The notes beneath the pieces were generated by a model. It was not told where the DNA came from. It did no database searches and was given only the letters and a program-made list of their open reading frames with translations. Shown here piece by piece: positions 32,942 to 44,100 of a stretch of DNA of 56,682 nt. Each line of letters opens with the position of its first letter. Position 1 is the first letter of the stretch. The DNA comes from a virus: positions 1 through 56,682 of the IMG/VR virus record IMGVR_UViG_3300032086_002223; one strand, 5' to 3'. A program made the position numbers and the translations under genes.

Positions 32942-35179
32942 TTAAGTGTTCGGGTCTGTCAATTGTGAAGTTGGTACACTTTGGTGAGTCTTTTTCAATG
33001 TACCACTGTCATTTATATAGACTTCATCCATTTTTCTTAATGTACCAGCATCGTTAATCCATATCTGTTTGATTTTTGCAAGAGGCCCGATTGTTCTTGT
33101 TGATGGGAACGGTTGTCGTACTGGTCTACGTCTTGGTATCTGATTATGATAGTTATAAGTCTGTTGCACAGGTCTACGTCTAGGTACCCTATTGTGATAC
33201 GAATAAGTTTGTTGTAAATTTTTCTGTCTTGATACTCTATTGTGATATGTGTAATCTTGTTGCACACTTCTTTGTCTATCTACTCTATTGTGGTATTGAT
33301 ACGACTGTTGCACACTACGTTGTCTTGATGACCTTTGTAATACCTGAACCCTAGCTGGTTTTTGTCTAGTTTCTTGTGCATTTATTGGTACTCTAACAGG
33401 TCTTCTCTTTGACTCACTATTGTTATACTGGTATGTTTGTTGTACTGGTCTTTGTTTAGTTATAACCTGATTCACCTGAACTCTTGTTGGTCTTTGTCTT
33501 GTTACGGCTTCATTTACTTGAACTCTAGCAGGTCTTTGTCTTGACACACGTTGTAATACCTGAACCCTAGCTGGTTTTTGTCTTGATACTACTTCATTAA
33601 CCTGTACTCTTACTGGTCTTCTTCTATCTTCATCTACGTTTCTCTGAGTTCTTACAGGTCTACGTCTTGGTACCTGATTATGATACGAATAAGTTTGTTG
33701 AGTAGTCACCTGTTTTTCATTTAGAGTTCCACTTGGGAATGCCGGTGTTGGTGTTGATGATGCAGCCAAAGTAACACCTGAGACAAATGTCTCTTGTCTT
33801 GCATATCCTCTAGGTCTTATCCTTACAAAATAACCATCATTATCTCTCAATCGAAGAGGCACCTGGCCACCTGGCGTTGGTGCCGCTTGAACCTGTGATG
33901 TAAAGTCTCCTACATTTTCCCATGCAAGTTTAATTTGTTGACCACTATTAAGTTTAATAGCATACTGAGAAGCATTTGGATGTTGTGAAAGAAACTCAAC
34001 TCCCTGAGTACCTTGTCCTTGAGGGTGTCCTTGTCTTTGTGGATTAGGTACACTTTGGTTTTGAGGTGCTGGTGAAGCTGGACTAAAGTCAGCTGCAAAG
34101 ATTGTATTTTCTCCAACATACCTTAATCTAGAATTCCATTGTCTTTGTACTTGACCGCTGGGGAATTGAACACCTGAGTAATTCCAAGTATTAGCAACAG
34201 CAGGTGCTACAGTATTTTGCATCCCAGTTCCAGTATAGTAAGGAGCTGCTGTTTGTGTGAATGAAGCAGTTGGCCCCCTGAAGAACATTGCACCCCTGAA
34301 CGAATCACCTTCATGAAAATTTCCTGACCTTGTACCTGTTGGTGTAGGAAAAGGATATTGTTGAGGTATACCATTTATTTGTTGTTGCATTGGAAAACCC
34401 ATAAACTCGAAAGAAGGTATGGTGCCTGTTACTTGACCATATGGTGTCTCCATCTTAATAGCCGCAGCATCACCCCCACCACCATATACACGCATATAAT
34501 GAATGTAATTTGAGTGTGCTTGTGACTGAACGGGTCTCTGTCTATTCTCAGTATTGTTATACTGGTACGACTGTTGAGTATTCTCTTGTGTTCTATTATG
34601 ATACACATACACCTGTTGAGTATTCTGTTGAACACGATTGTGATAAGTGTAATCTTGTTGAGTAGATGTCTGTACTCTGTTATGATACTGGTATGTTTGT
34701 TGAGTATTCTGTTGAACACGATTATGATAAGTGTAATCTTGTTGAACACTCGTTGGAACACGATTGTGATACTGATAATCTTGTTGTACAGGTCTCTGTC
34801 TAGCTACTCTATTATGATAAGTGTATGTTTGTTGAGTATTTTGTTGTACTCTATTATGGTAAGTATATGGTTGTTGAGTATTTTGTTGTACCCTGTTATG
34901 ATACTGATATGATTGTCTAGCAGGTCTCTGTCTTGTTACAACATTATTGTACTGATAGGTTTGTCTAGTAGGTCTCTGTCTTGTTACAGCATTATTGTAC
35001 TGATAGGTTTGTCTAGTAGGTCTCTGTCTAGATTCTACGTTGTTATACTGATAACTTTGTTGAACAGGTCTTTGTTTGTTTTCTTGATTGTTGTACTGAT
35101 ATGACTGTTGAACAGGTCTTCTATCATTGAAGGGTTGTTGAAAACTAGTCCCTGTATTGATATATGTTTCATTTGACAT
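32942..35179 (-). CDS. Arg/Gln/Tyr repeat protein, 745 aa
   Basis: Smaller paralog of the 1373-residue repeat protein. Head 1-18, then about 13 units (19-218), a central domain (about 224-490), about 14 more units (491-691) and a tail with WINDAGTLRKMDEVYINDSGTLKK, a motif style found at ends of phage tail proteins. The central domain shares YGGGGD, PSFEFMGFPM, DSFRG, FFRGP, APYYTG, RQWNSRL, NPQRQG and SGQ blocks in the same order with the larger protein. Units are again 14 or 16 residues. The arrays are basic, though with a few more acidic positions. A Shine-Dalgarno (GAGGTG) precedes the ATG. Role inferred as virion surface. Confidence 0.87.
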   Translation of the reverse strand: MSNETYINTGTSFQQPFNDRRPVQQSYQYNNQENKQRPVQQSYQYNNVESRQRPTRQTYQYNNAVTRQRPTRQTYQYNNVVTRQRPARQSYQYHNRVQQNTQQPYTYHNRVQQNTQQTYTYHNRVARQRPVQQDYQYHNRVPTSVQQDYTYHNRVQQNTQQTYQYHNRVQTSTQQDYTYHNRVQQNTQQVYVYHNRTQENTQQSYQYNNTENRQRPVQSQAHSNYIHYMRVYGGGGDAAAIKMETPYGQVTGTIPSFEFMGFPMQQQINGIPQQYPFPTPTGTRSGNFHEGDSFRGAMFFRGPTASFTQTAAPYYTGTGMQNTVAPAVANTWNYSGVQFPSGQVQRQWNSRLRYVGENTIFAADFSPASPAPQNQSVPNPQRQGHPQGQGTQGVEFLSQHPNASQYAIKLNSGQQIKLAWENVGDFTSQVQAAPTPGGQVPLRLRDNDGYFVRIRPRGYARQETFVSGVTLAASSTPTPAFPSGTLNEKQVTTQQTYSYHNQVPRRRPVRTQRNVDEDRRRPVRVQVNEVVSRQKPARVQVLQRVSRQRPARVQVNEAVTRQRPTRVQVNQVITKQRPVQQTYQYNNSESKRRPVRVPINAQETRQKPARVQVLQRSSRQRSVQQSYQYHNRVDRQRSVQQDYTYHNRVSRQKNLQQTYSYHNRVPRRRPVQQTYNYHNQIPRRRPVRQPFPSTRTIGPLAKIKQIWINDAGTLRKMDEVYINDSGTLKKTHQSVPTSQLTDPNT
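33107..33709 (-). repeat. Coding tandem repeats, C-terminal array of the 745-aa protein
   Basis: About 14 units of 42 or 48 bp (residues 491-691). RVQVLQRV-type units cluster in the first half and YHNRV-type in the second. Confidence 0.9.
34526..35125 (-). repeat. Coding tandem repeats, N-terminal array of the 745-aa protein
   Basis: About 13 units of 42 or 48 bp (residues 19-218), mainly QQNTQQxYxYHNRV and RQRPxxQxYQYNN forms. Confidence 0.9.
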
Positions 35180-35202
35180 TTAATTTTCACCTCTTAGTCC
35201 CA

Positions 35203-37929
35203 TTATACCACATACCACAAATGTCCATTGTTTGTACCTGAAACACTTGAGGGAGCTGTTGAAACTACTTCATAATCTGATTCGACAAAGTCTGAATCTA
35301 TCTTAACACCTTTCCTTGTATTTATAGAGAGAACACCACTACTATGTGTAAGACCATTACCTGCTACTGAAGACTTAAGTCTTATCTCACCACCATCACC
35401 AGCTGCATGGAACTCTAATCCACCACTTACATTTAAGTCTGCAGAAATTTTACCTGTTGATGAATTGTAGTCAATACCTGGCCCACCTGACAAAGCTCCT
35501 CTTGCATTTGTATCACTATATTGTGCAGCTGCAGAGAAAGAAAGTGTATTTGCAGTATCATCGTAAGTTACAGTGATATTACTGTGAGTTCCACTAGTAA
35601 TCATTCCAGCTGCAGCGTCTTGAGCTCTTTCAGTTGTAAAGTACTGTGTACCACTTGTACCAGTTGCAGAGGGGTCTTCTGTCAAGTTACTTGTATTAGC
35701 TGCTGCTATTCTAGCATCTGCTCTTGCATTTGTAAAGTAAAGGTTTGTCCCTTCTGATAAATTTGTTGTTGAGAAACCACTCAATGATACAGATGCATTT
35801 AACTTATCATTATCATCATCGTGAGTAAATGAGATACCACTATGTGTCCCACCAGTAATTAGTGTTGCAGTCGTATCTCTAATATATTCGGGGTCGACTG
35901 CAAATTCTAATGTACCTTCATTGTTGTTATCATCATTATATGTTGTAGATATACCTGTATGTGAACCATTTGAATTTACTATTAAATTTGCAACAGCATC
36001 TCTTGCTCTTTCAGGAGTGAAGTATAAGTTTGTTGAACCTTCTGCAAAACTGTCGGTGTTTTCTCCAAGCGTATGAGGTGCAAAACGATTATTAACCCCA
36101 TCCCATGTGAGTGCTTGTCCAGCTGCAATACCTGAGATAGTTACATCTGACAAATCACCAATACTTGCAGCTCCTATTCTTGCATCAGCTCTTGCATTTG
36201 TAAAATATAAGTTAGACCCCTCAGTAATATCACCTGAGTCTCCACTCATCTCACTGAGTTCGTCTTGTAAATCTAATTGTCCATCAACATATGTTTTGAC
36301 TGCTAACTGTGAAGGAATTAAAGTGTCTGATGCACTTGCAAAAGTATTGTCTGTATCAATAGCTGCTTGTACTCTTGCATCTGCTCTTGCATTTGTATAA
36401 TATAAGTTTGCAGGGTTTTCATCGATGTGAGAAGTATTTAATTCTATGTTTGCACTTCCATCAAAAGATACACCTGATATATTTCTTGCAGTTTCTAATA
36501 CTGTTGCACTTGCAGCGTTACCACTTGTGTCTTGATTACCTGTTTGGTTAACGCCAGGCAAATTGATATTTGCACTTCCGTTGAAGGATACACCACCTAT
36601 TGTTCTTGCAGTCTCTAAAGTTGTTGCTGTACTTGCATTACCAACTAGATTACCTGTTGTAGTATCAATATATGCGTTTGCAAATCTAACACCATTTGAA
36701 CCTAAGTCTCTTGCACTATCTCCATCGGGAATAATATCACTATCAAGGACACCAGTAAATGTAACTGTGTCTGCACTTGTATTACCTAAGTTTACGTTAC
36801 CATCAAGATTGGTTTGTCCATCTACTGTTAGAGTTGAATTAAAATCTACGTTTCCATGTACTTCTAGTGTAGTTGAAATGTCAACACTTCCATCTTGGTT
36901 CAACGTACCTACGTTGTGTATACCATCGGTTGTTGTAGAACCATCAACATCTAGATTACCCTTAATGTAAGTGTTACCTGTTGCAGATGCAACTGTAAAC
37001 TTATCAGTATTGACATCAAAGTCACCACCAATGTGTCCTGTTCCTGATGCATCTAAATTACCGTTTAGGTCTAGATTACCATCTATTGTTGTTCCGTCTA
37101 ATGTAGTTGCACCATCTACGTTTAGGGTTCCATCGATGTCTGCATTACCGTTTGCATTGATGTTACCAGCAGATGTAATAGATACACCTGTTGAACCGAA
37201 TCCACCACCGACATCTAGATTACCTACGTTGAAATCACCACTGAAGTCTCCTGTGACACCCCCTGTGATGTTTCCTGAACTAATTGATAGTGTGTTGTCT
37301 GTAAGTGTAGGTGCAGATAGTGTATGACCTGTATCGAGGTCTACATCACCATTGATGAATGTTTTACCTTCTATCTGAACTACGTAACCTGATTGTAATG
37401 TTGTGACAATTGAAGCAATGTCACCGTTAATAATAACACCACTATCGTTGTTATTATAAATTGTGTTCTCTAGTGTTTCAGTCCAAAATGTTTGTACTGC
37501 AGTTTGTCCTGCTACATCAAGGAATGAACCTGTAAATGCAACCACTCTGATAACATCACCAGCTGTTGCACCTGATGTAAGTGTAACCCTAGTGTGATTA
37601 CCGTTTGCATTTACATTTGATATTGTGAAATCTGTTGAGAGTTGTTGTAAGTCACCGTTTTTAAATACGAGGAATCTGTGGTCTCTAAACTCTAATATGT
37701 TTTGGTCGGGTGAACTGTCTGCACCATCGAATACTGTTTGACCACTAGTTGCAGTATAAATGAATCCTTGAAAAAAGAATTCTCTATCTCTCAAATCATT
37801 TACTGCATCAACAAGAGTAGTTTTATCCTGAGTACGTAAGCCACCAATATCCCCAACATCTGATGCTAGTTCGTTATATGACTGTCTCCACTCTTCTAGT
37901 GTAGTATGTTGACTAACTGTTTTGGCCAT
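35203..37929 (-). CDS. Tail-fibre-like protein, 908 aa
   Basis: N-terminal EEWRQSYNELASDVGDIGGL (11-30) is the entry module of many marine T4-like fibre proteins. Residues about 52-135 hold the FIYTATSGQTVFDGAD...GDVIRVVAF beta domain shared with three other proteins here. Residues 220-400 are a long run of short NVDGATTLDGTTIDGNLDL-type beta-helix repeats. Residues 520-880 have NLYFTNARADARI modules separated by variable loops. It ends with APSSVSGTNNGHLWYVV, like the 767-residue fibre. Probably the main long fibre or a whisker-like fibre. Confidence 0.87.
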   Translation of the reverse strand: MAKTVSQHTTLEEWRQSYNELASDVGDIGGLRTQDKTTLVDAVNDLRDREFFFQGFIYTATSGQTVFDGADSSPDQNILEFRDHRFLVFKNGDLQQLSTDFTISNVNANGNHTRVTLTSGATAGDVIRVVAFTGSFLDVAGQTAVQTFWTETLENTIYNNNDSGVIINGDIASIVTTLQSGYVVQIEGKTFINGDVDLDTGHTLSAPTLTDNTLSISSGNITGGVTGDFSGDFNVGNLDVGGGFGSTGVSITSAGNINANGNADIDGTLNVDGATTLDGTTIDGNLDLNGNLDASGTGHIGGDFDVNTDKFTVASATGNTYIKGNLDVDGSTTTDGIHNVGTLNQDGSVDISTTLEVHGNVDFNSTLTVDGQTNLDGNVNLGNTSADTVTFTGVLDSDIIPDGDSARDLGSNGVRFANAYIDTTTGNLVGNASTATTLETARTIGGVSFNGSANINLPGVNQTGNQDTSGNAASATVLETARNISGVSFDGSANIELNTSHIDENPANLYYTNARADARVQAAIDTDNTFASASDTLIPSQLAVKTYVDGQLDLQDELSEMSGDSGDITEGSNLYFTNARADARIGAASIGDLSDVTISGIAAGQALTWDGVNNRFAPHTLGENTDSFAEGSTNLYFTPERARDAVANLIVNSNGSHTGISTTYNDDNNNEGTLEFAVDPEYIRDTTATLITGGTHSGISFTHDDDNDKLNASVSLSGFSTTNLSEGTNLYFTNARADARIAAANTSNLTEDPSATGTSGTQYFTTERAQDAAAGMITSGTHSNITVTYDDTANTLSFSAAAQYSDTNARGALSGGPGIDYNSSTGKISADLNVSGGLEFHAAGDGGEIRLKSSVAGNGLTHSSGVLSINTRKGVKIDSDFVESDYEVVSTAPSSVSGTNNGHLWYVV

Positions 37930-38125
37930 TTGTTAAATTCCTCAGAATATTCTTTATTTCTTTCATCTCTTCTCTTAGAGTATTTATTTCATTTATTTGT
38001 TTTTGAAACACTGTTTTTCTCTTCTTATAGATTGCAAGTGTCTCACTATCATTGTTGATGATAGCACCTGATTCCTCATCTCTATAGAGATGTTGTTCTC
38101 CTTGTACTCTTGCCAATTCTTTCAT
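37913..38125 (-). CDS. Small coiled-coil protein, 70 aa
   Basis: Residues 32-64 (KKRKTVFQKQINEINTLREEM and following) show heptad spacing and are probably one coiled coil; the first 30 residues are polar. It overlaps the 2210-residue gene by TAATG at 38125 and the 908-residue fibre by 17 nt, so it is expressed between a baseplate protein and a fibre. It could be a connector or an assembly chaperone. No motif decides this. Confidence 0.72.
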   Translation of the reverse strand: MKELARVQGEQHLYRDEESGAIINNDSETLAIYKKRKTVFQKQINEINTLREEMKEIKNILRNLTNGQNS

Positions 38126-41100
38126 TATGTTGCTAACGCTATTGCTCTAAGGTTAGATACTAATGGAACTACAGAAGTATTATGTGATTGTCCTACAATC
38201 TTAATTGCAAAAGAAGAAAACTCGGGTAAGTCTTCTACACTATATTCATATTCTTTAAAGTTCTTACCGTCTTTTTCTACAGTTGTATTTGGTGAACCAT
38301 TAGTGTTAAAGAAGTTATAACCTACATCATCAAAAGGTGTAGATTCATCATTCAATAGAATCTTGTACATAACTTTTATGTCTGTACTTAATGGACTAAA
38401 TCCATCTAAGATAACCCTAATAGAAGATGCTGGTTGTTTCAAGTTAACTCTCTTAGTTACATATGTCATTGCATTCAATTCACCCTCTGCATTTTGCGTT
38501 GGGATGATTGTTTGTGCATTAAGTGAATCCAAACCATTAATTCTGTTTGCATTACAAATAACACCCATTGAAGATATATCAACTACTGGTGATACGTTTT
38601 CATTCAAAGTAATAAATGATATTTGTGTTTTAAATGACCTTGCACCTGACAATGATGCCTGACTTGTTTCATTTATTCTTGATGCAACAATACTTGGTGC
38701 GTCTAAGAATACATTATCATTCAATGTAACATACTGAGAAGAATTTCTCATTGTGTAAGGTGTTCCCTTCACAAAACCTTCGGGTGATTTCATTGAACAC
38801 AATTGTAAGTTACAAGTTAATCTTGTATCTCTCAATGTTAATGATGGAATCATTGTATGAATTGAATCAAAGTAATAGTTTCTTGTAGCTACAACTGCTG
38901 TTCCACCACCGATAGATGACTCTACAGTTGCTGTTGCTGTGTCAAAATCAGTTGTAGTCCAATCGATTGGAAGTTCATAACTATCAAGTTTTGGACTTGC
39001 AATTGCACTATGTGTTTTGTTTAATAATGATACAGGTACACCACCAAGTGTATCATCAACTGCATCAATATTAACTTGAATACTGTTAGTTGAACTACCT
39101 AAGTTTGTAATTGTTAATGTATCTGAAATAGAATAATTACTACCACAGTTCTGTATCTTAATATCTGATATTGCACCACTAGATACTGTGACAAAAAGTG
39201 TTACACCTGTACCACTTCCACTCGATGTAGTTTGAACGTCTTGATATGCACCATCTGCTGGTAGTGAACCTGATAATAGTGTTGCACTTCCTTCCCCGAT
39301 GTTTGTTACACCGTTTTCTCTATCACCCTGTATACCTGAAATGGTTACATTTGATGATACATCATACATTCCGTGTGTATAATGATACACTTTTACAGTA
39401 CTTTGACCTTGTGTTGTTTGAATCGGATTAACTTGTAATGTATCTGTTGCTAAATCACCGTTCTCAAATATAATGTTTGAAGTTTTTGATGTATCAAACT
39501 TTGCAGTTTTCATATGGAACTTAAGGTCTTGTGTTTGTTCTGCAGTCCATGTTGATGCATTTTGTGATTTAAACAATGAACCTGCGTACGGTTGTCCTGA
39601 TATCAATTGACCAGTTTTAATGTCTGCTTCACCCATTGTTGAAATGAATGTTTCATATTTGTTAGAGTTTGATAATACTACAAAACAGTATTCCTGTCCT
39701 TCTTCAACATACACTGGTGAGTTGAATGTAAATGTTGTTGCAGTTGAACCATCCTCAGAAATGTTTATCTCTGAAGGATTCTTAGTTACTTCTGAATATG
39801 GAAGAACTATCTGGCCAGGGTAACCATTTACCATGTTTCTAATTTCAACTGTTACAGGTAAACTTTCATCTTTAGTATTGAAGAATAAATCGATTGATGT
39901 TATAAACATACCACCACGACTCTCTACTAAGAAAGATTCTGCTAATGGGTCTTGCCATCCTCTAAACTCCCACACATCGGGTATCGCTCTTATTTCATTT
40001 GGAATGATTGGTTCATTTGGGTCAGGCGTCACTATAGGTGGTGGTGGAGGTAATGGGTCTGTATTGTCGGGTGGTAGTGGTGGGTCTACTGGTGGTACCA
40101 CTGGTGGTTCTGGCAATGGAGGTGCTGTCAAATCGACTGCAGTTCTGTTAAAGAACTCACCTGACCTTTCAATACTTCTACCTGATGTTAGATTTTCTCT
40201 AATAACTCTACCGTTCTTTGTAGATATAATTTCTGTTTGTGATGATTGCAATAATCCCTGTGCCTGATATACATTACTTGCATATGAAGGTGGGTTAGAA
40301 AGATTACTTTCACTTGCAGTTATCTTAACTTCTCTTTGTCCTGTTGGGAATCTTTGTGCATCGTTGTTTGGTATATCGAAATATGCACGAAGTCTTCCGT
40401 TTCTGTTTGATTTAACTGTGGTTCCTTTTGCAGTTGCACCACCGTCTCCGAATGCTGAACTGAAAGGTGTAATGTGTGCATTGACATTAATACCATCAAA
40501 GAACACATAGTGTTTTCTATTTGGTTGTAAGTTTTGTGCATCAAGTTCTATTCTTCTAGAACGGATGAAAGGAACAATACTTATACTTACAATTCTGTCT
40601 CTTCTGTCTTCTACGAAATCTTCAACTACTGTAGTCTTAACACCATTTCTAGTTTGTGTCTCGGGTGTTTCTGTAATAACTCTTGTAACCTCTTCGCCAG
40701 GCACCCATTCACCACCTTGTGCTGGGTCTCCTGACCATGCACCTGGCCTTGATGAAACAACTTCTTCATTAACTGCATTAGGTTCACCTACCCAAGTTGT
40801 TTGCCATGCATTCCATACAGTTCCTAGAGAGTTTGCATTCTCAGCTAATACTGCATCAAAGTTACCTTCTCTATTGATTCTAACTTCGGGTAATCTTTCA
40901 GAGTCATTCCATACATCTGAATTTGGTGATAGTGTAAGATTACCAATGAATGCAAAAACGTTGTATGGGTTAACATTAATTGTTCTAGATGCTTTGTCTT
41001 GGTTTACATATGTCTTTTCAGTAAATGGTAATGTAAGTAAGTTACCAGTCTTTGCATAACTTGAACTACTGTTGGTATTTAAAGCTAAATCAAAGAATGA

Positions 41101-44100
41101 AGTGTAAACCTGAGGTCTTAGTGTACCCAGTTTAGTATCAACTGCAACACCATAATCGGGATGTGAAACATCACCGATACCATGACCTTTAAATGAATCA
41201 ACAACAAATCCTGATTTATATCTATCGAATCCATCTGCATCTTGGATTTGCATATTCTGTGTATCTCTTTCTAATAGAGATAGTGTTGTAAGTCTTTCTA
41301 AGTTTGCAACTCTATTTTGTATCCTACCGATATCCTTCATGGTATATCGTCTATGGTCGATACTCTTAATTTTTATTTTCTTTACATTTGCAGTGAAAGG
41401 TGGAATAAACAATTCAAACATTTCGATTGCATCGTCCATTACCTTTGGTTTAGTTGGTGATAAAGCTGGTACTCCACTGTTTACTTGGAAGTTACCTGCT
41501 TTGTGTAAGAATACTTTATCAATTCTAGGTACATAGAAAGTAATGTCACCTTGAATTGAACTATTTGTTACTGGTACATCTAATGCAGATGCAGTAAACT
41601 CTGTACTCTCATATTTAAATGGAGCTGCAGTAATACCTGTACTATTATTACTGATATCTACAAGACTTGCACTTGTTGGGTCGATGTCTTGTGTTGAGAA
41701 ACTTGATAGACCGATTAACTGGTCTGCAACTGGTCTAAAATCAACTGCATCCGATAATTCAAATTGTCCATCGGGTTCTAATCCACCCAAGTCTACTTTG
41801 TTTGGTACGTACTTTGGAATGTCTTGATATGAAATTTGGTTATCATAAGATGATACATCAAAGAAGTTACCAGCACTATGTGTAAAGTAATCAAACACAA
41901 TTAGTATTGCATTGTTTGGTGCTGGTTCACCTGGCTTTAACTGTATTTTTGCATAGTCATAGAAACCATCTCTCTGACCATCGTCAAAGAAGTATCTGTT
42001 CTTAATGTCTTTACTACCTGCTGATACATTTGATAATGTTCCTGTTGCAGTAGATGTTTCTCCTACTACAGATTCTGATGCACTGAATCTTTTACTTGAC
42101 AAGTAATAGAAGTATGATGTATTATCATCACCTGCGTAGTTAATGATTTTTGCTCTTGCACCTGATGTCTGTCCTTTAATGACTTCTTTATCTACAAAAG
42201 GTATTCCAGCATTTAATTGGTCGATAGTTGCACTAGGTGGTAAAGGATTACTTCCTGCCTCTGCCTCATATATTCCTCTGATTTTAAATACGTCTGCAAG
42301 ACCTAATGATATTTCTTTGTCATCGTATCCAGTTCCATAAAAACCATTATTTGAAGATTTGGTACCGACTTTTAACATCTTACCTTCTCTTAGTGTTTTA
42401 TTTCTTTGTACTGGAGAACCGATGTTTACTGTATATGATATCTTTATAATTGCACCATTGTTTGCAGTGTTGAGATTACCAAATGATAATGTGGTACTAT
42501 CTCCTGACAAACTGGTGAAGAAATCTCTTGGGTCTAATACGTCACCGTTTAGAAGTGTAGGTGAACCTGATGCCTGTTCAATAACTGCCATCTCAACAAA
42601 TGAGTTTACATTCGATGCAGTGATAGCTGGGAATGTATTTCCTGAACCTGACGATATAGTGAATGCTTGACTAGCTACCTCTACTGTTGTCTGTCTTCTT
42701 ACCTGACAACTATCGGGTGTAAATGATTTTACAAAATCTCTACTGAATGCAAAGATATTTGCAGTTTGGTTTTGGTCGTATAGTTTAACTCTTCTTCTTG
42801 ATACATTACCCTGATAACTATCACCAGCACCTATATTACTTGTAAGTGTTAATGATGTTGCAGTTCCAACTGCTGATACAGTGTATTCGTCACCATCAAT
42901 TGGGTTGACAATGATGTCTCCCTCTTTAAGTTCTTCTTGGAATCTTGTTCCAAAACCTACTACTGATGCACTACCAGCTGTAAGTGATACTGTTCCTGAT
43001 AAAACTTTTTCTGCATCAACTATTACATCACCAGTAAACTTTTCTCTACTTGCATTACTAGGTGTTTGTGATACACCTCTTATTCTATCAATGTTGTAAT
43101 TTCTAACAGATGAAATACCATTGGTGTATGTTGTTGAAGTAGTACCTGTACTCTTAATACTGTTACCTACTACGAATGAACCCTGAACATCGTGAACCAA
43201 AATAAAGTCATTTGTATAGTCAACATCTGCAACAATACCGTGAGCTCCTGTTACTTGGTCATCTACTCTATCACCTACATTAATTGGAGTTACGTTTTGT
43301 AAATTAGTGATTCCAATTTTGGTAAACATCTTAATGTCGAACAAATATAATGCATGTCTAGATAATGGGTCTAGTACACCATCAGAGTTTGTATCAACAC
43401 TTTCTAATTCATCAAAGTTTCTTACTCTTGCAAAACCGATTTGACCACTTGATGGTTCAGTGCCTGGCGTAGCAATAGTACTATCATATAATTTGATTAA
43501 CTGGTTTGGTTTTAATGTGTCTTCTCCACCCTCATTACCAAACTCGGGTACTGAGTGAACACTTCCTAATTTAATATAATTACCAAGTCTTGCAGAAGTC
43601 GATGTTCCTGACAATGATGCAACGGTTCTTGCTTTAGGTATTGATATAGGTGTTGTACCTATCTTATCAATTTCATGTCCTCTGACATATGCCTTGCCTG
43701 GCGAAACTTGTAATACGAACTTACCAATATCTCCACCCTGTGAAGTAGTGTAGTATCCTTGATTATCGTTTTGTTGTAAGTGTTCTCTAACAGCTGGTAT
43801 AAACTGTCTAACAGTAAAGTCACCTGATTGGTCGTATGTTCTTCTTGCAAGTGCATTTTCAAAATTACTGTAGTTTGCAGAAGATACTTTTAGTTCTGTT
43901 GTACCATTTACCACTCTGTACAATTCAATGAAGTTAGTGTCATCGGTTGCAGTAACTAACTTTTTGACGAATGTTGTTTGGATTTTAAATCTATCTGCGC
44001 CAGGTGCGTTTTCGTTTGTTGTTCCCTGTGCATTGTCTAATAGTGAACTGTCATCTGCAGAAGATATCAATTGTTCTGAGATATCTAAACCAATTCTATA

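Noticed and set aside
35319-35326. TATAAATA inside the 908-residue fibre gene
   Set aside because: It lies well inside the coding sequence, about 140 nt from the next ATG (35179), with no gene start just downstream. Probably chance in AT-rich DNA.
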